Of a stretch of DNA of 64,000 nt, positions 35,899 to 49,546 are shown piece by piece. The stretch's first letter is position 1. Each line of letters begins with the position of its first letter. The notes beneath the pieces are model-generated. The model was not told where the DNA came from. It saw only the letters and a list, made by a program, of their open reading frames with translations, and did not search any database. The stretch covers positions 2,852,001 to 2,916,000 of the forward strand of contig NZ_CP179930.1 in assembly GCF_047495495.1 (NCBI RefSeq), given 5' to 3'. A program made the translations under genes and the position numbers. The stretch comes from Zymobacter sp047495495 (GTDB taxonomy: Bacteria; Pseudomonadota; Gammaproteobacteria; Pseudomonadales; Halomonadaceae).

Positions 35899-37191
35899 CT
35901 ACCAGCGCTTCTCACTCATAGGAGCCATCTTCAGGCAGGTCACGAACGCAATAAAGACCATCAGCGTGACATACACAAAGAACAGCGGCTCCACGCTATG
36001 ACTTTTCATCGTCAGTGCGACCCATTCAGCCGTACCACCAAACAGCGCATTACCGATGGCATAGGAAACGCCTACACCAAGCGCCCGTATCTCCATCGGG
36101 AACATAGCCGCCTTGATCAGCCCACTGATCGAGGTGTAAAAGCCGACGATAATCAGCGACAAAGCCAACAGCAGGAACACCGCCCATACGTGACCGACAT
36201 ACTGCAGCGCAAACAAAATCGGAATCGTCAGCAGCGTACCCAATGCCGAAAAGATCAGCATCATGCGCCGCAAACCAATGCGATCCGACAGCGCACCCTG
36301 CACCGGCTGCATCAGCATGAATACAACCAATGCTACCGTCACCACAACACTGACGGTCTTGTCATTCATGCCGACAGTATTGATGAGATACTTCTGCATG
36401 TATGTAGTGAAGGTGTAGAACATCAACGACCCGCCTGCCGTAAAGCCCAGCACAGTCCAGAATGCCCGTTGATGTTTGGAGAACAGCAGTGACAGAGTGC
36501 CTGCCTTTTCATTCTGCTCAGTGGAACGGTCCTTGGACACCGTCTCGTGCAGAGAGCGGCGCAAGAACAGCGACAGCAGCGCGGCAACGGCCCCGCACAG
36601 GAACAGTATTCTCCATCCCCAAGAGCGCATGTCGCTATCGGTCAGAATGTGCTGCATGATGACAACAGCAAGACTGGCCAACAACAGCCCACCAATAAGC
36701 GTCACATACTGGAAAGACGAATAGAAACCACGATGCCCTTTGACAGCGACCTCGCTCATATAGGTCGCACTGGTACCGTATTCACCTCCGACAGAAAGCC
36801 CCTGCAGCATACGAGCGATCACCAGCAGCGTCGGCGCCCATACCCCAACCTGCTCATAGGTTGGCAGACACGCAATCATCAACGACCCGCCACACATCAT
36901 AACAACCGACAGCATCATTGCCGCCCGTCGCCCGCGCCGATCCGCCAAGCGACCAAAGATGATGCCGCCGATGGGCCGCATCAGAAACCCGATGGCAAAG
37001 ACAGCCGCTGTCTTCAATAGCTGCACCGTACCGTCCCCTTGAGGGAAGAAGGCATGTGCAAAATAGAGAGAAGCGAATGAATAGATGTAGAAGTCGAACC
37101 ATTCGACCAGATTGCCGGAAGAAGCCCCAATGATTGCTCTGATCCGCCGCCACGTATCATGGGAGTCATGCCTAGTCGTCGTACTGCTCAT
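35899..37191 (-). CDS. MFS transporter, metabolite:H+ symporter (MHS) family
   Basis: 430-residue, 12-helix major facilitator. It opens with GASSGNLVEWFDFYIYSF, the MHS signature of KgtP/ProP-type transporters, followed by FLMRPIGGIIFGRLADRRGRR (loop 2-3 motif) and LQGLSVGGEYGTSATYMSEVA. KgtP-like MHS transporters take up alpha-ketoglutarate and other carboxylates by proton symport. Placed convergent to an acyl-CoA ligase, it might import that enzyme's acid (inference). Substrate not determinable. Confidence 0.9.
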   Translation of the reverse strand: MSSTTTRHDSHDTWRRIRAIIGASSGNLVEWFDFYIYSFASLYFAHAFFPQGDGTVQLLKTAAVFAIGFLMRPIGGIIFGRLADRRGRRAAMMLSVVMMCGGSLMIACLPTYEQVGVWAPTLLVIARMLQGLSVGGEYGTSATYMSEVAVKGHRGFYSSFQYVTLIGGLLLASLAVVIMQHILTDSDMRSWGWRILFLCGAVAALLSLFLRRSLHETVSKDRSTEQNEKAGTLSLLFSKHQRAFWTVLGFTAGGSLMFYTFTTYMQKYLINTVGMNDKTVSVVVTVALVVFMLMQPVQGALSDRIGLRRMMLIFSALGTLLTIPILFALQYVGHVWAVFLLLALSLIIVGFYTSISGLIKAAMFPMEIRALGVGVSYAIGNALFGGTAEWVALTMKSHSVEPLFFVYVTLMVFIAFVTCLKMAPMSEKRW

Positions 37192-37910
37192 ACCTTATTG
37201 TCCTTATTTGCACGAACACTCGGAAACCACAACGCTAGAAAATACATCGAAGACTTGCCTAGAACGGCTTAGAACAATGATTTCCTACGAACCAGCTTCG
37301 CGAGCTTAGAGAAGATGCGCTGTCAAAATTATTCTTGTTATCAGCAGCGTGAACGGGTCACGGAAGCCCTACCTTTTCGAATCAAAAGCAGCGCTCTCAA
37401 TGACATTACCTGTTTATAGACTGTTCGCCTAGCCACAAAAACAAGGGCCTCACGCCCAGTAGAGTCAAGGATTTACACACTTCCATCTTCTGCCGTTGCA
37501 AAAAACACACCCAATATCACCGTTCACGCATAAAAACAGATACCCATTAAAATACCATCACGTACAAGCCACCCAAACTCTTTCACGAAAGGTGCTTATG
37601 AAAATCAACGCATTACTTAGACGAATAATGTTCCAGCAGGCCTACCGCTGACGTCTTGGATACACCGGAAGACATCAACAGCCGAATGTTTTTCCTTACC
37701 ACCCAACTAATGTCTATAAACATCTATCCTGATCGTTTTATAACGAAAAGAACTGACCACATTTAAAAAAAGAATATCCACCCTGCTATTTTGCTTAGGA
37801 AGCATCGGCTCAAGCTAGACCAACATTCATAAGCTCAGTGCTCATTAACAGCGGTGGAAACAGCCAACTCCTATGGGCACACTCTGGATATAGAGAACCT
37901 ATTTAGCCTG

Positions 37911-38148
37911 GCTGGTGGCTGGTGGCTGGTGGCTGGTGGCTGGTGGCTGGTGGCTGGTGGCTGGTGGCTGGTGGCTGGTGGCTGGTGGCTGGTGGCTGGT
38001 GGCTGGTGGCTGGTGGCTGGTGGCTGGTGGCTGGTGGCTGGTGGCTGGTGGCTGGTGGCTGGTGGCTGGTGGCTGGTGGCTGGTGGCTGGTGGCTGGTGG
38101 CTGGTGGCTGGTGGCTGGTGGCTGGTGGCTGGTGGCTGGTGGCTGGTG
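37911..38148 (+). repeat. Tandem array: 34 copies of GCTGGTG, containing 33 overlapping Chi octamers
   Basis: The 7-base unit GCTGGTG repeats 34 times without any mismatch over exactly 238 bases. Because each unit is followed by G, the octamer GCTGGTGG, which is the E. coli Chi recombination hotspot, is written 33 times in direct overlap; the last unit is followed by A. All copies have the same orientation. The G-doublets could also allow two-tetrad G-quadruplexes on this strand. The array sits about 500 bases beyond the end of the rRNA operon. Perfect identity of all copies points to recent expansion or active homogenisation. Confidence 0.98.
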
Positions 38149-38325
38149 AAGAGTGTATGCGCTCATCTTAGAGATGCAAGCACCGGTCTGCCCCCATCAA
38201 CTGAAGGCAGCACGACTGAAGGCCGTGATAGCCCACACCTGAAGGAACGCAGTGAGACACATTTCTGGATGCCAGAGTATGCTCATTACTGCTAGACGCT
38301 ACAGTCTTGACGTCTCGCCGATAAC

Positions 38326-38372
38326 AAAACACCCCGATGATGGCTTGAGCCGCAGATCATCGGGGTGTTTTT
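38326..38372. terminator. Bidirectional terminator-type hairpin
   Basis: AAAACACCCCGATGAT ... ATCATCGGGGTGTTTTT, a long stem with a 15-16-base loop and T-runs on both sides. No gene ends nearby on either strand, except that it could act as a backup stop for rRNA transcription. Confidence 0.6.
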
Positions 38373-38616
38373 ATAACGGCATCTAGTGTTTGACTGTTTC
38401 GATAGATGAGCGATCTGCAGACAGGGGTGGGGAGAACGGTGGGCTACTGACGCATCTGTCGTCTTGGCGGCAGGAGCTTCGCGGTTACGCTACCGCCCTT
38501 CTTCTCTTTTTTCTCTTTTGCTCATCTGCCGCTGTTGAGTGACGGCTCAGGATCTAGGGGCTGGCACGGCCGTTATTTGCCTTCGGCCTGCGCTTGCCTA
38601 CCCTACCCCCAAAGCA

Positions 38617-38648
38617 AATACCCCCGACCATTGCTGGCCGGGGGTATT
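38617..38648 (-). terminator. rRNA operon terminator
   Basis: On the minus strand AATACCCCCGGCCAGC ... CGGGGGTATTTGCTTT: a strong GC stem just after 5S rRNA, followed by a short T-rich tail. Confidence 0.72.
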
Positions 38649-38658
38649 CAGTAGAGAT

Positions 38659-38775
38659 GCTTGACGATGACCTACTCTCACATGGGGAAGCCCCACACTA
38701 CCATCGGCGCTGAGCGGTTTCACTTCTGAGTTCGGCATGGGATCAGGTGGTACCCGCTCGCTATGGTCGTCAAGC
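38659..38775 (-). rRNA. rrf: 5S ribosomal RNA
   Basis: About 117 nt. The minus strand reads GCTTGACGACCATAGCG ... CCGAACTCAGAAGTGAAA ... GAGAGTAGGTCATCGTCAAGC, with paired ends and the universal CCGAACTCAGAAGTGAAA core. Last gene of the rRNA operon. Confidence 0.96.
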
Positions 38776-38899
38776 GTATTCGGTTCGGTCTCGATGCCTA
38801 AGGCACCGCTACCTAAATCTGTAAATCATGCTGGGCCGAGATCGTCTCGTCGCGTATCCGTTATTTTCGGATCGTGTCTATAACCCTTTGGGGTTATAT

Positions 38900-41798
<2,899 letters not shown>

Positions 41799-41961
41799 TA
41801 TAACCCGAAAGAGTCATAGATCACGATCATACGAAAACAATTTTCGCCGGATACGCTTGAGACGTATCTCATTTGCCAATGTCACGGCCTATCGGATACT
41901 ACTTCCGAAGAAGTAAAATCTGATCGCGTTCCATTGGACTTGGCATCAGCATGATTTACAT

Positions 41962-41973
41962 TGTTAAAGAGCA
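41962..41973 (-). promoter_or_regulatory. boxA-like antitermination site in 16S-23S spacer
   Basis: The minus strand reads TGCTCTTTAACA, the core rRNA boxA, in the spacer between tRNA-Ala and 23S. A second copy lies in the leader before 16S. Confidence 0.8.
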
Positions 41974-42140
41974 ATACTGCGAGCAAGAAGCTTACAGTCA
42001 GGAAACAACATTCATCACACGCTGTATCGTTGACTATTAAGACATCTAATAATCAATCATCAGGTGATGAAGATTGGTTCGTGACTAGAAGCTAGATCAC
42101 TAAACTAAGTACTGAAGAACCGGCCATCAAGACAGTCAGA

Positions 42141-42216
42141 TGGTGGAGCCAAGGAGGATCGAACTCCTGACCTCCTGCGTGCAAGGCAGGCGCTCTCCCA
42201 GCTGAGCTATGGCCCC
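42141..42216 (-). tRNA. tRNA-Ala (UGC)
   Basis: 76-nt cloverleaf with encoded CCA in the 16S-23S spacer; acceptor GGGGCCA, anticodon loop CTTGCAC giving UGC. Confidence 0.97.
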
Positions 42217-42225
42217 ATATAATAA

Positions 42226-42302
<77 letters not shown>

Positions 42303-42410
42303 GGCAACTGCTTGCGCACGGCCAGGGAATATCCCCTGCAGTACTTCGCTCTACTACGATCAGGCAATTTGTTGTGGACACTTGAGATCACGAGGTGATC
42401 ATTTTACGTT

Positions 42411-43950
<1,540 letters not shown>

Positions 43951-44087
43951 AAATCTTTCATTGGTCATTAGGTGACCAATCCGGCTCGAGTATCGAAACA
44001 ACTCATTGAATTGATGAGTTACTTGATGCTCGAAATGATGATCCACTTCGAAAACCTCAAGCACCCACACAAATTGCCTGATCATCT

Positions 44088-44099
44088 TGTTAAAGAGCG
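44088..44099 (-). promoter_or_regulatory. boxA in the rRNA leader
   Basis: GCTCTTTAACA on the minus strand, followed by a leader resembling the E. coli rrn leader (GGCAATTTGTGTGGG). It recruits the Nus antitermination complex. Confidence 0.85.
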
Positions 44100-44138
44100 T
44101 CTTGCGAGCGGCGTTCGCTGCTCAGCAAGTGGAAGCAC

Positions 44139-44166
44139 ATTCTACATTTTCTGAGGATTTTGTCAA
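44139..44166 (-). promoter_or_regulatory. rRNA operon promoter
   Basis: Minus-strand -35 TTGACA (44161-44166), 16-base spacer, -10 TAGAAT (44139-44144), about 190 bases before 16S and just upstream of boxA. Confidence 0.75.
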
Positions 44167-44365
44167 CCGCCGATTTGGCGATCGCTTCAGGAGATCACAC
44201 AACCCTCTCAACTGAACCATCTTCAAGAAAAAGCGAAGACCTACAAGAGGTTAGCTTCCGTGCCACCCGGCGTTTGCCCTGGCAGCGAGGGCGTACTTTA
44301 CAGAGATCACCCGGGCTTGGCAAGGGCTTTGTGGCTTTTATTTCTACATCCATAAAAAATATTCA

Positions 44366-45046
44366 TTAAAGAAGATGCCGCCACACGCCCTGCACGGTGT
44401 GCCATACCCCCCATAGCGCATCCAACGGCGGCAACCACGGGTGACAAATAACGATGGCAGCGACCATTGGGAGCGCTGTCTGGGGAGCATGTATATCCAG
44501 CGGTTTGAGCGCGGTGCCGAACGATTTCTTCAATCGCAGTCCCGATGCGTCGATGCTCCATATCTCATCCAGCAACAGATGAATGATATAGCCCACCAGC
44601 ATTGCACACCCTTGCAACCAACCGAGCCAGGCCGAGCTTCCGAACAGGTGAACACTGGCAGCTGTGATGACAACACCCACGGTCAGGCCTGCCAGCAGCG
44701 AATGCCATATGCCACGGTGCACGGTCAATCTACGAAAAAAGGCACTTGCGACATAACGTGTGCCTAGGAAGGAGAGCAATGCGAGTAGGATCAGGCCGGG
44801 CGTCGTGACCAGAGGTAAGGCACTAATGACCGTCATAATGACGGCGCCAACGGCCAATACAGTGAAGACCAGACGCACCGTATGGGAACGATCCGCGTCT
44901 ATGTCCGGCATGATGCCACCCAGCGCCATGAGGCCCGCAACGCTGATGGCATCGGAAAGGTTGAGAGCAGAGGCATGATAGCCTGCAATGGCAAAGCACC
45001 CTCCGGCCAGGGAGGCTACCGCAAGATGTGTTCTGAAATTGGCCAT
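44366..45046 (-). CDS. ydjM: YdjM-family membrane-bound metal-dependent hydrolase
   Basis: 226-residue inner-membrane protein of the YdjM/DUF457 family. The N-terminal MANFRTHLAVASLAGG starts the family motif; GGIMPDIDADRSH and HRGIWHSLLAG give the likely metal ligands (Asp, His); about five hydrophobic helices follow. In E. coli ydjM belongs to the LexA regulon; here a LexA-like box lies 32-51 bases before the ATG, supporting SOS control. Biochemical function is not established. Confidence 0.88.
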   Translation of the reverse strand: MANFRTHLAVASLAGGCFAIAGYHASALNLSDAISVAGLMALGGIMPDIDADRSHTVRLVFTVLAVGAVIMTVISALPLVTTPGLILLALLSFLGTRYVASAFFRRLTVHRGIWHSLLAGLTVGVVITAASVHLFGSSAWLGWLQGCAMLVGYIIHLLLDEIWSIDASGLRLKKSFGTALKPLDIHAPQTALPMVAAIVICHPWLPPLDALWGVWHTVQGVWRHLL

Positions 45047-45077
45047 GTGATGCAGTAACGCCTCACTATAGATACAG

Positions 45078-45097
45078 TACTGAATGAACAGACAGTA
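45078..45097. promoter_or_regulatory. LexA-like box upstream of ydjM
   Basis: TACTGAATGAACAGACAGTA matches the SOS box pattern TACTG-N10-CAGTA, with CTG and CAG ten bases apart. It lies 32-51 bases before the ydjM ATG on the opposite side from the gene. Confidence 0.72.
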
Positions 45098-45163
45098 TCA
45101 TGACGTAACATTGCACTTCATGCCAATACACAAAGACAGGCCTTATGCCGCCAACGAGGCCAT

Positions 45164-45700
45164 TTATTCGCTATCAGCGAGAAAGGTCTCTTTCAACGTC
45201 ACATAGCAGTCGGCAGAGTAAGGCAGAAACTCATACTCTTGCTCTCGCAGCGGGCGCAGTGGCCGTGCGGGGTTACCTGCATAGACATAGCCACTCTCCA
45301 GCACTTTGCCAGGAGGTACTACGGCGCCTGCCGCCACAATGACGTTCGTCTGGACAACAGAACCATCCAATACGATAGCGCCCATGCCGATCAGCACGCG
45401 GTCATGGATAGTGCAGGCATGAATGACAGCGCTATGACCAATGGTGACCTCTTCACCAATCGTCACGGGAAACCCCTGAGGAGTGAAAGGCCCATCGTAT
45501 GTGGTGTGCAAGACAACCCCATCCTGCACATTGCTACGCGCCCCGATACGAATGCCGTTTACATCACCACGCAACACGGCCTTTGGCCAGATGGAGACAT
45601 CGTCTCCTAGCGTAACATCACCTAACACCACGCTGTCGGGATCGACATAGACGCGCGCGCCTAGCGTGGGCGTCATGCCCCGATATGTGCGAATACCCAT
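45164..45700 (-). CDS. yrdA: Gamma carbonic anhydrase family protein (YrdA-like)
   Basis: 178-residue left-handed beta-helix protein with hexapeptide repeats: DSVVLGDVTLGDDVSIWPKAVLRGD, ARSNVQDGVVLHT, VTIGHSAVIHACTI, VLIGMGAIVLDG. The zinc-ligand histidines of gamma carbonic anhydrases correspond to H in VLHTT and in GHSAVIHA. Members trimerise. True carbonic anhydrase activity is not proven for YrdA. The start overlaps the end of the sodium symporter gene by 28 bases, so they are co-transcribed. Confidence 0.9.
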   Translation of the reverse strand: MGIRTYRGMTPTLGARVYVDPDSVVLGDVTLGDDVSIWPKAVLRGDVNGIRIGARSNVQDGVVLHTTYDGPFTPQGFPVTIGEEVTIGHSAVIHACTIHDRVLIGMGAIVLDGSVVQTNVIVAAGAVVPPGKVLESGYVYAGNPARPLRPLREQEYEFLPYSADCYVTLKETFLADSE

Positions 45701-47079
45701 CGTGTCACCTCATTGTCACTCAGGAATGGTTTGAGCATGACCAGTGCGGCCGCCAGCAGCACGATGGCAACGAGCGGTATCGCTGCATAGCGGGTCACCG
45801 CCCGCCACAGCACAAAGCCTGCATGATGCGCCCCGTAAGCCTCTTCTGCCTTGGACGGATCCAGCACGTAGATAGCGAAGATGGCGATCAGCAGGCCGCC
45901 TAACGGCAGAAACAGGTCGGAAGGGATGTTGGTGATTACATCAAAGATCGACTGTCCTGCCCACAGGTGCACATCCTTTAGACTGGAGAAGGACAACGCT
46001 GGCAGCAGGCCAAAAGCCCACACGCAGATGCCGACCCACAGGGCAGCCATCGGTCGGCGCATCCCTTTGTCCTGCAGGGTGGACACCATGGGTTCGGCCA
46101 TGTTGATCGACGATGTCCACGTAGCGAACAGCAGTAGCGCGAAGAACATGCCCAGCAGTACGTGACCAAAAGGCAGCGCCCCCAGCGCCAGCGGCAATGT
46201 CACGAACACCAGCTGAGGACCGCCTGCGGGATCGAACCCTTCGGTAAAGACAACCGAGAAGATGGCGATACCCGAGAGAATGGCCACCAGAATATCCAGC
46301 AGCGCAACGATAGTGATCGCTTTGGGCAGGCTCTGATGTTCCGGCATGTAAGCACCGTAGGCCATCAGTGCGCAGGCCCCTACGGCCAGCGTAAAGAAGG
46401 CATGCCCCATCGCATTAAGCACAACCTTCATCGACAGCTTGGAAATATCCGGCGTGAACAGCCAATGCACGGCCGCGCCGAAGCCCGGCGTGGTCGCGGC
46501 ATAGATAACCAGTGCAATCATCAGCAGATAGAGCAGCGGCATCAGCCAGTTGTTCAGCTTTTCGAGCCCTTTAGCGATGCCCGCAGCTACAACAGCCATC
46601 GTAATGATCATGAAGACGGTATGGTTGCCGACAACGCGAACAGGATCTTCAAGGAAATTGCCAAACGAGGCATTGACCTGCTCGGCGGGACCAGTAACCA
46701 CGGTACCGGTTACGACCTCTCGCAGATACTCGAGCACCCAGCCGGACACGACCGAATAGAACGACAGCACCAGAAAAACCGTCACCAGCCCTAGCACACC
46801 GATGCATTTCCAGCCCTGCGAGCGGCCAACGCTGGCAGCTAGGCTGCCCAAAGCCTGAATGGGAGGACGGCGCCCTGCGCGTCCGATCATGATTTCAGCA
46901 GCCATGATCGGCAGTCCCATCGCCAGTACGAAGAAGACATAGAGCAGAAAGAACACGGCTCCGCCGTTCTCACCTGCGATATAAGGGAAGCGCCAGATAT
47001 TCCCCAGACCAATGGCAGCGCCGGCAACGGCTAATATAAATGCACGCTTGGAGCTCCAGCGCTCAACAACTTCGCTCAT
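45673..47079 (-). CDS. Sodium-dependent transporter, NSS/SNF family
   Basis: 468-residue secondary transporter of the neurotransmitter:sodium symporter family (LeuT fold). The start KRAFILAVAGAAIGLGNIWRFPYI is the TM1 signature with the unwound Gly-Asn and Na+/substrate site; about eleven to twelve helices follow. The ATG at 47079 has AGGAAG upstream. It probably imports an amino acid with sodium, fitting a salt-adapted lifestyle. Substrate unknown. Confidence 0.92.
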   Translation of the reverse strand: MSEVVERWSSKRAFILAVAGAAIGLGNIWRFPYIAGENGGAVFFLLYVFFVLAMGLPIMAAEIMIGRAGRRPPIQALGSLAASVGRSQGWKCIGVLGLVTVFLVLSFYSVVSGWVLEYLREVVTGTVVTGPAEQVNASFGNFLEDPVRVVGNHTVFMIITMAVVAAGIAKGLEKLNNWLMPLLYLLMIALVIYAATTPGFGAAVHWLFTPDISKLSMKVVLNAMGHAFFTLAVGACALMAYGAYMPEHQSLPKAITIVALLDILVAILSGIAIFSVVFTEGFDPAGGPQLVFVTLPLALGALPFGHVLLGMFFALLLFATWTSSINMAEPMVSTLQDKGMRRPMAALWVGICVWAFGLLPALSFSSLKDVHLWAGQSIFDVITNIPSDLFLPLGGLLIAIFAIYVLDPSKAEEAYGAHHAGFVLWRAVTRYAAIPLVAIVLLAAALVMLKPFLSDNEVTRWVFAHIGA

Positions 47080-47353
47080 GTTCACTTCCTGCTGGTGACG
47101 CACCCACGATCAGGGCTAATGGGACTGTTCTAAAAAATGGAGGGGCTCATCATAGCACGAGCCAAAGCGCAGCAATCTAGCAGGGCCAACCGCCACACAC
47201 CAGATGCAGCCAACCTCGGCGCGATGTGTGCCACGGGATGACACCTGCGCAGCCGATACCCATTATGAAGAGAGTGCTTCTCATACGCATTGAAACTATT
47301 GCCTATCACCCTCACTCTACTATGTATCACTTACGCACAAGCGAGTATCCGCC

Positions 47354-49408
47354 ATGTCACACGCTGTCGATCAGAACCCTCTGCTGACGCCGCACACCCT
47401 GCCGCCGTTCAATGACATTCGTCCTGAGCACGTCGTGCCTGCTATCGAAAAGCTGCTGGCCGATGACCGCCATATCGTGGAAGAAGTCGTAGCCAAAGGC
47501 GATTACAGCTGGAAGGGACTGGTTCAACCGCTGGACACCTACGGTGAAGCCACGGGACAGGCATGGTCGCCGGTATCGCATCTGAATTCCGTTATGAACT
47601 CTACGGAACTGCGCGCTGCCTATCAGTCCTGTCTAGGCGAACTGTCCGCCTACAGCACATGGTTCGGGCAGCACCAAGGGCTGTTCAAGGCCTATCAGGC
47701 ACTGCGTGACGGGCAGGAATACGCTCAGCTCTCCATCGCTCAGAAGCGTGCCATCGACAATACGCTGCGCGACTTCCGCTTGGCCGGTGTCGATCTTCCC
47801 GAAGACAAAAAGAAACGCTTCGGTGAAATTCGCGCGCGTCTGTCCGAGCTGTCGAACCAGTTCTCCAACAATGTGTTAGATGCGACGCAGGCATGGCACC
47901 TTGATGTCGAACGCGATCGCCTGTCGGGCTTGCCGGAAAGCGCGCTCGACATGCTGAAAGCCAATGCCGAAGCCAAAGGTGTTGAAGGCTACCGCATCAC
48001 GCTCGACTTCCCGAGCTATTTCCCGGTCATGAGTTATGCCGATGATCGCGCGCTGCGTGAAGAGGTTTATACCGCTTTCGTTACCCGCGCATCCGACCAA
48101 GGGCCGAACGCGGGCCAGTACGACAACTCGGTCATCATGAGCGAGATGGTGACGCTGCGTCAGGAACTGGCCGCACTGCTGGGCTTTGCCACCTATGCGG
48201 ATCTGTCACTGGCGACCAAGATGGCTGCATCGCCTGCACAGGTGCTGGATTTCCTTAACGATCTGGCGGACCGCGCTCGCCCGCAGGCAGAAGCCGAATT
48301 TGGCGAGCTGCAGCAGTTCGCACAGGAGCAGTTGGGGCTTGATACGCTGGCGCCGTGGGACATCACCTATGCCAGCGAAAAGCTGCGTGAGCAACGCTAT
48401 GCCATTTCTCAGGAAGCACTGCGTCCCTATTTCCCCGCTCCCAAGGTGATCGAAGGGCTGTTCGGCGTAGTCAACCGCTTGTATGGCCTGACCTTCCGCG
48501 AAAACAAGGATGTGGAGGTATGGCACCCTGACGTTCGCTATTTCGAAGTGCTTGAAGATGACCAGCCCATCGCCGGCTTCTACCTCGACCTGTATGCCCG
48601 CGAAGGCAAACGTGGCGGCGCATGGATGGATGCGTGCCGGACACGTCGTCGTCGCGAAGATGGCTCACTCCAGCTGCCAGTGGCCTATCTGGTGTGCAAC
48701 TTCACACGCCCAGTGGGTGATCGCCCAGCACTGCTGACGCACGATGAAGTGACCACCCTGTTCCATGAGTTCGGTCATGGTCTGCACCACATGCTGACCC
48801 AGCAGGAAGTCTCCGATGTGTCCGGCATTAGTGGCGTGGCGTGGGATGCGGTCGAGCTGCCCAGCCAGTTCATGGAAAACTTCTGCTGGGAGCGCGAAGG
48901 GCTTGATCTGATTGCCTCTCATGTAGATACCGGCGAAACGCTGCCGCAGGCGCTGTTCGACAAGCTGGTGGCCGCACGCAACTTCCAGTCGGCCATGATG
49001 ATGATGCGTCAGCTGGAATTCTCGCTGTTCGACTTCCGTCTTCACAATGAGCTGAAAGCACCGAGCGCCGACGACATCCAGTCGCTGCTGAACGATGTCC
49101 GCCTGAAGGTGGCCGTTGTGCCGCAGACACGCTTCAACCGCTTCCAGCACGGCTTCAGCCATATCTTTGCCGGTGGCTATGCGGCAGGCTACTACAGCTA
49201 CAAGTGGGCAGAAGTGCTGTCATCTGATGCATATTCCGCCTTCGAAGAAGCTGGCGTTTTCGATCGCGCCACAGGCCAGCGCTTCCGTCAGGAGATTCTG
49301 GAGAAAGGGGGTTCGGAAGATGCCGCCGTGCTGTTCCAAAACTTCCGCGGACGCGAACCGCGCATTGATGCACTGCTGCGCCACTCCGGCATTACTGCTT
49401 CTGTGTAA
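47354..49408 (+). CDS. prlC: Oligopeptidase A PrlC
   Basis: 684-residue M3 metallopeptidase, the usual length. The zinc motif HEFGHGLHH is at about 471-479, with the downstream Glu ligand in the helix around residue 500 (SQFMENFCWE). It degrades signal peptides and small peptides in the cytoplasm. Start MSHAVDQNPLLTPHTLPPFNDI is the family N-terminus. A strong terminator follows about 40 bases after the stop. Confidence 0.97.
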   Translation: MSHAVDQNPLLTPHTLPPFNDIRPEHVVPAIEKLLADDRHIVEEVVAKGDYSWKGLVQPLDTYGEATGQAWSPVSHLNSVMNSTELRAAYQSCLGELSAYSTWFGQHQGLFKAYQALRDGQEYAQLSIAQKRAIDNTLRDFRLAGVDLPEDKKKRFGEIRARLSELSNQFSNNVLDATQAWHLDVERDRLSGLPESALDMLKANAEAKGVEGYRITLDFPSYFPVMSYADDRALREEVYTAFVTRASDQGPNAGQYDNSVIMSEMVTLRQELAALLGFATYADLSLATKMAASPAQVLDFLNDLADRARPQAEAEFGELQQFAQEQLGLDTLAPWDITYASEKLREQRYAISQEALRPYFPAPKVIEGLFGVVNRLYGLTFRENKDVEVWHPDVRYFEVLEDDQPIAGFYLDLYAREGKRGGAWMDACRTRRRREDGSLQLPVAYLVCNFTRPVGDRPALLTHDEVTTLFHEFGHGLHHMLTQQEVSDVSGISGVAWDAVELPSQFMENFCWEREGLDLIASHVDTGETLPQALFDKLVAARNFQSAMMMMRQLEFSLFDFRLHNELKAPSADDIQSLLNDVRLKVAVVPQTRFNRFQHGFSHIFAGGYAAGYYSYKWAEVLSSDAYSAFEEAGVFDRATGQRFRQEILEKGGSEDAAVLFQNFRGREPRIDALLRHSGITASV

Positions 49409-49448
49409 TAGATCATCGGCAGGCGACGGCTTCGTCGCCTTCTGACAC

Positions 49449-49481
49449 AAAAAAAGGGACGCTTTGATAGCGTCCCTTTTT
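49449..49481. terminator. Terminator between prlC and metF
   Basis: AAAAAAAGGGACGCT, TTGAT loop, AGCGTCCCTTTTT: bidirectional Rho-independent terminator between convergent genes. Confidence 0.9.
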
Positions 49482-49546
49482 CGTATTCCTCACACAGCTT
49501 ACGTTCTTTCATGCTCGCGGCACAGAGCTGCGCTAACTCATGCCAC

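Larger units (their letters stand above)
37192..38658. other. Gene-free region between MHS transporter and 5S rRNA
   Basis: About 1.47 kb with no supported gene. 37300-37850 is AT-rich and featureless to me. 37911-38148 is the 7-bp tandem array. 38326-38372 and 38617-38648 are terminator-type hairpins. Open frames across the array exist only because the repeat has no stop codons in any plus-strand frame. Confidence 0.6.

Noticed and set aside
37854..38295. Open frames across the 7-bp array encoding AGGWWLV-type (plus strand) or HQPPATS-type (minus strand) repeats
   Set aside because: They arise because the 7-bp unit has no stop codon and reads through every plus-strand frame; no ribosome site or natural protein ends are present.
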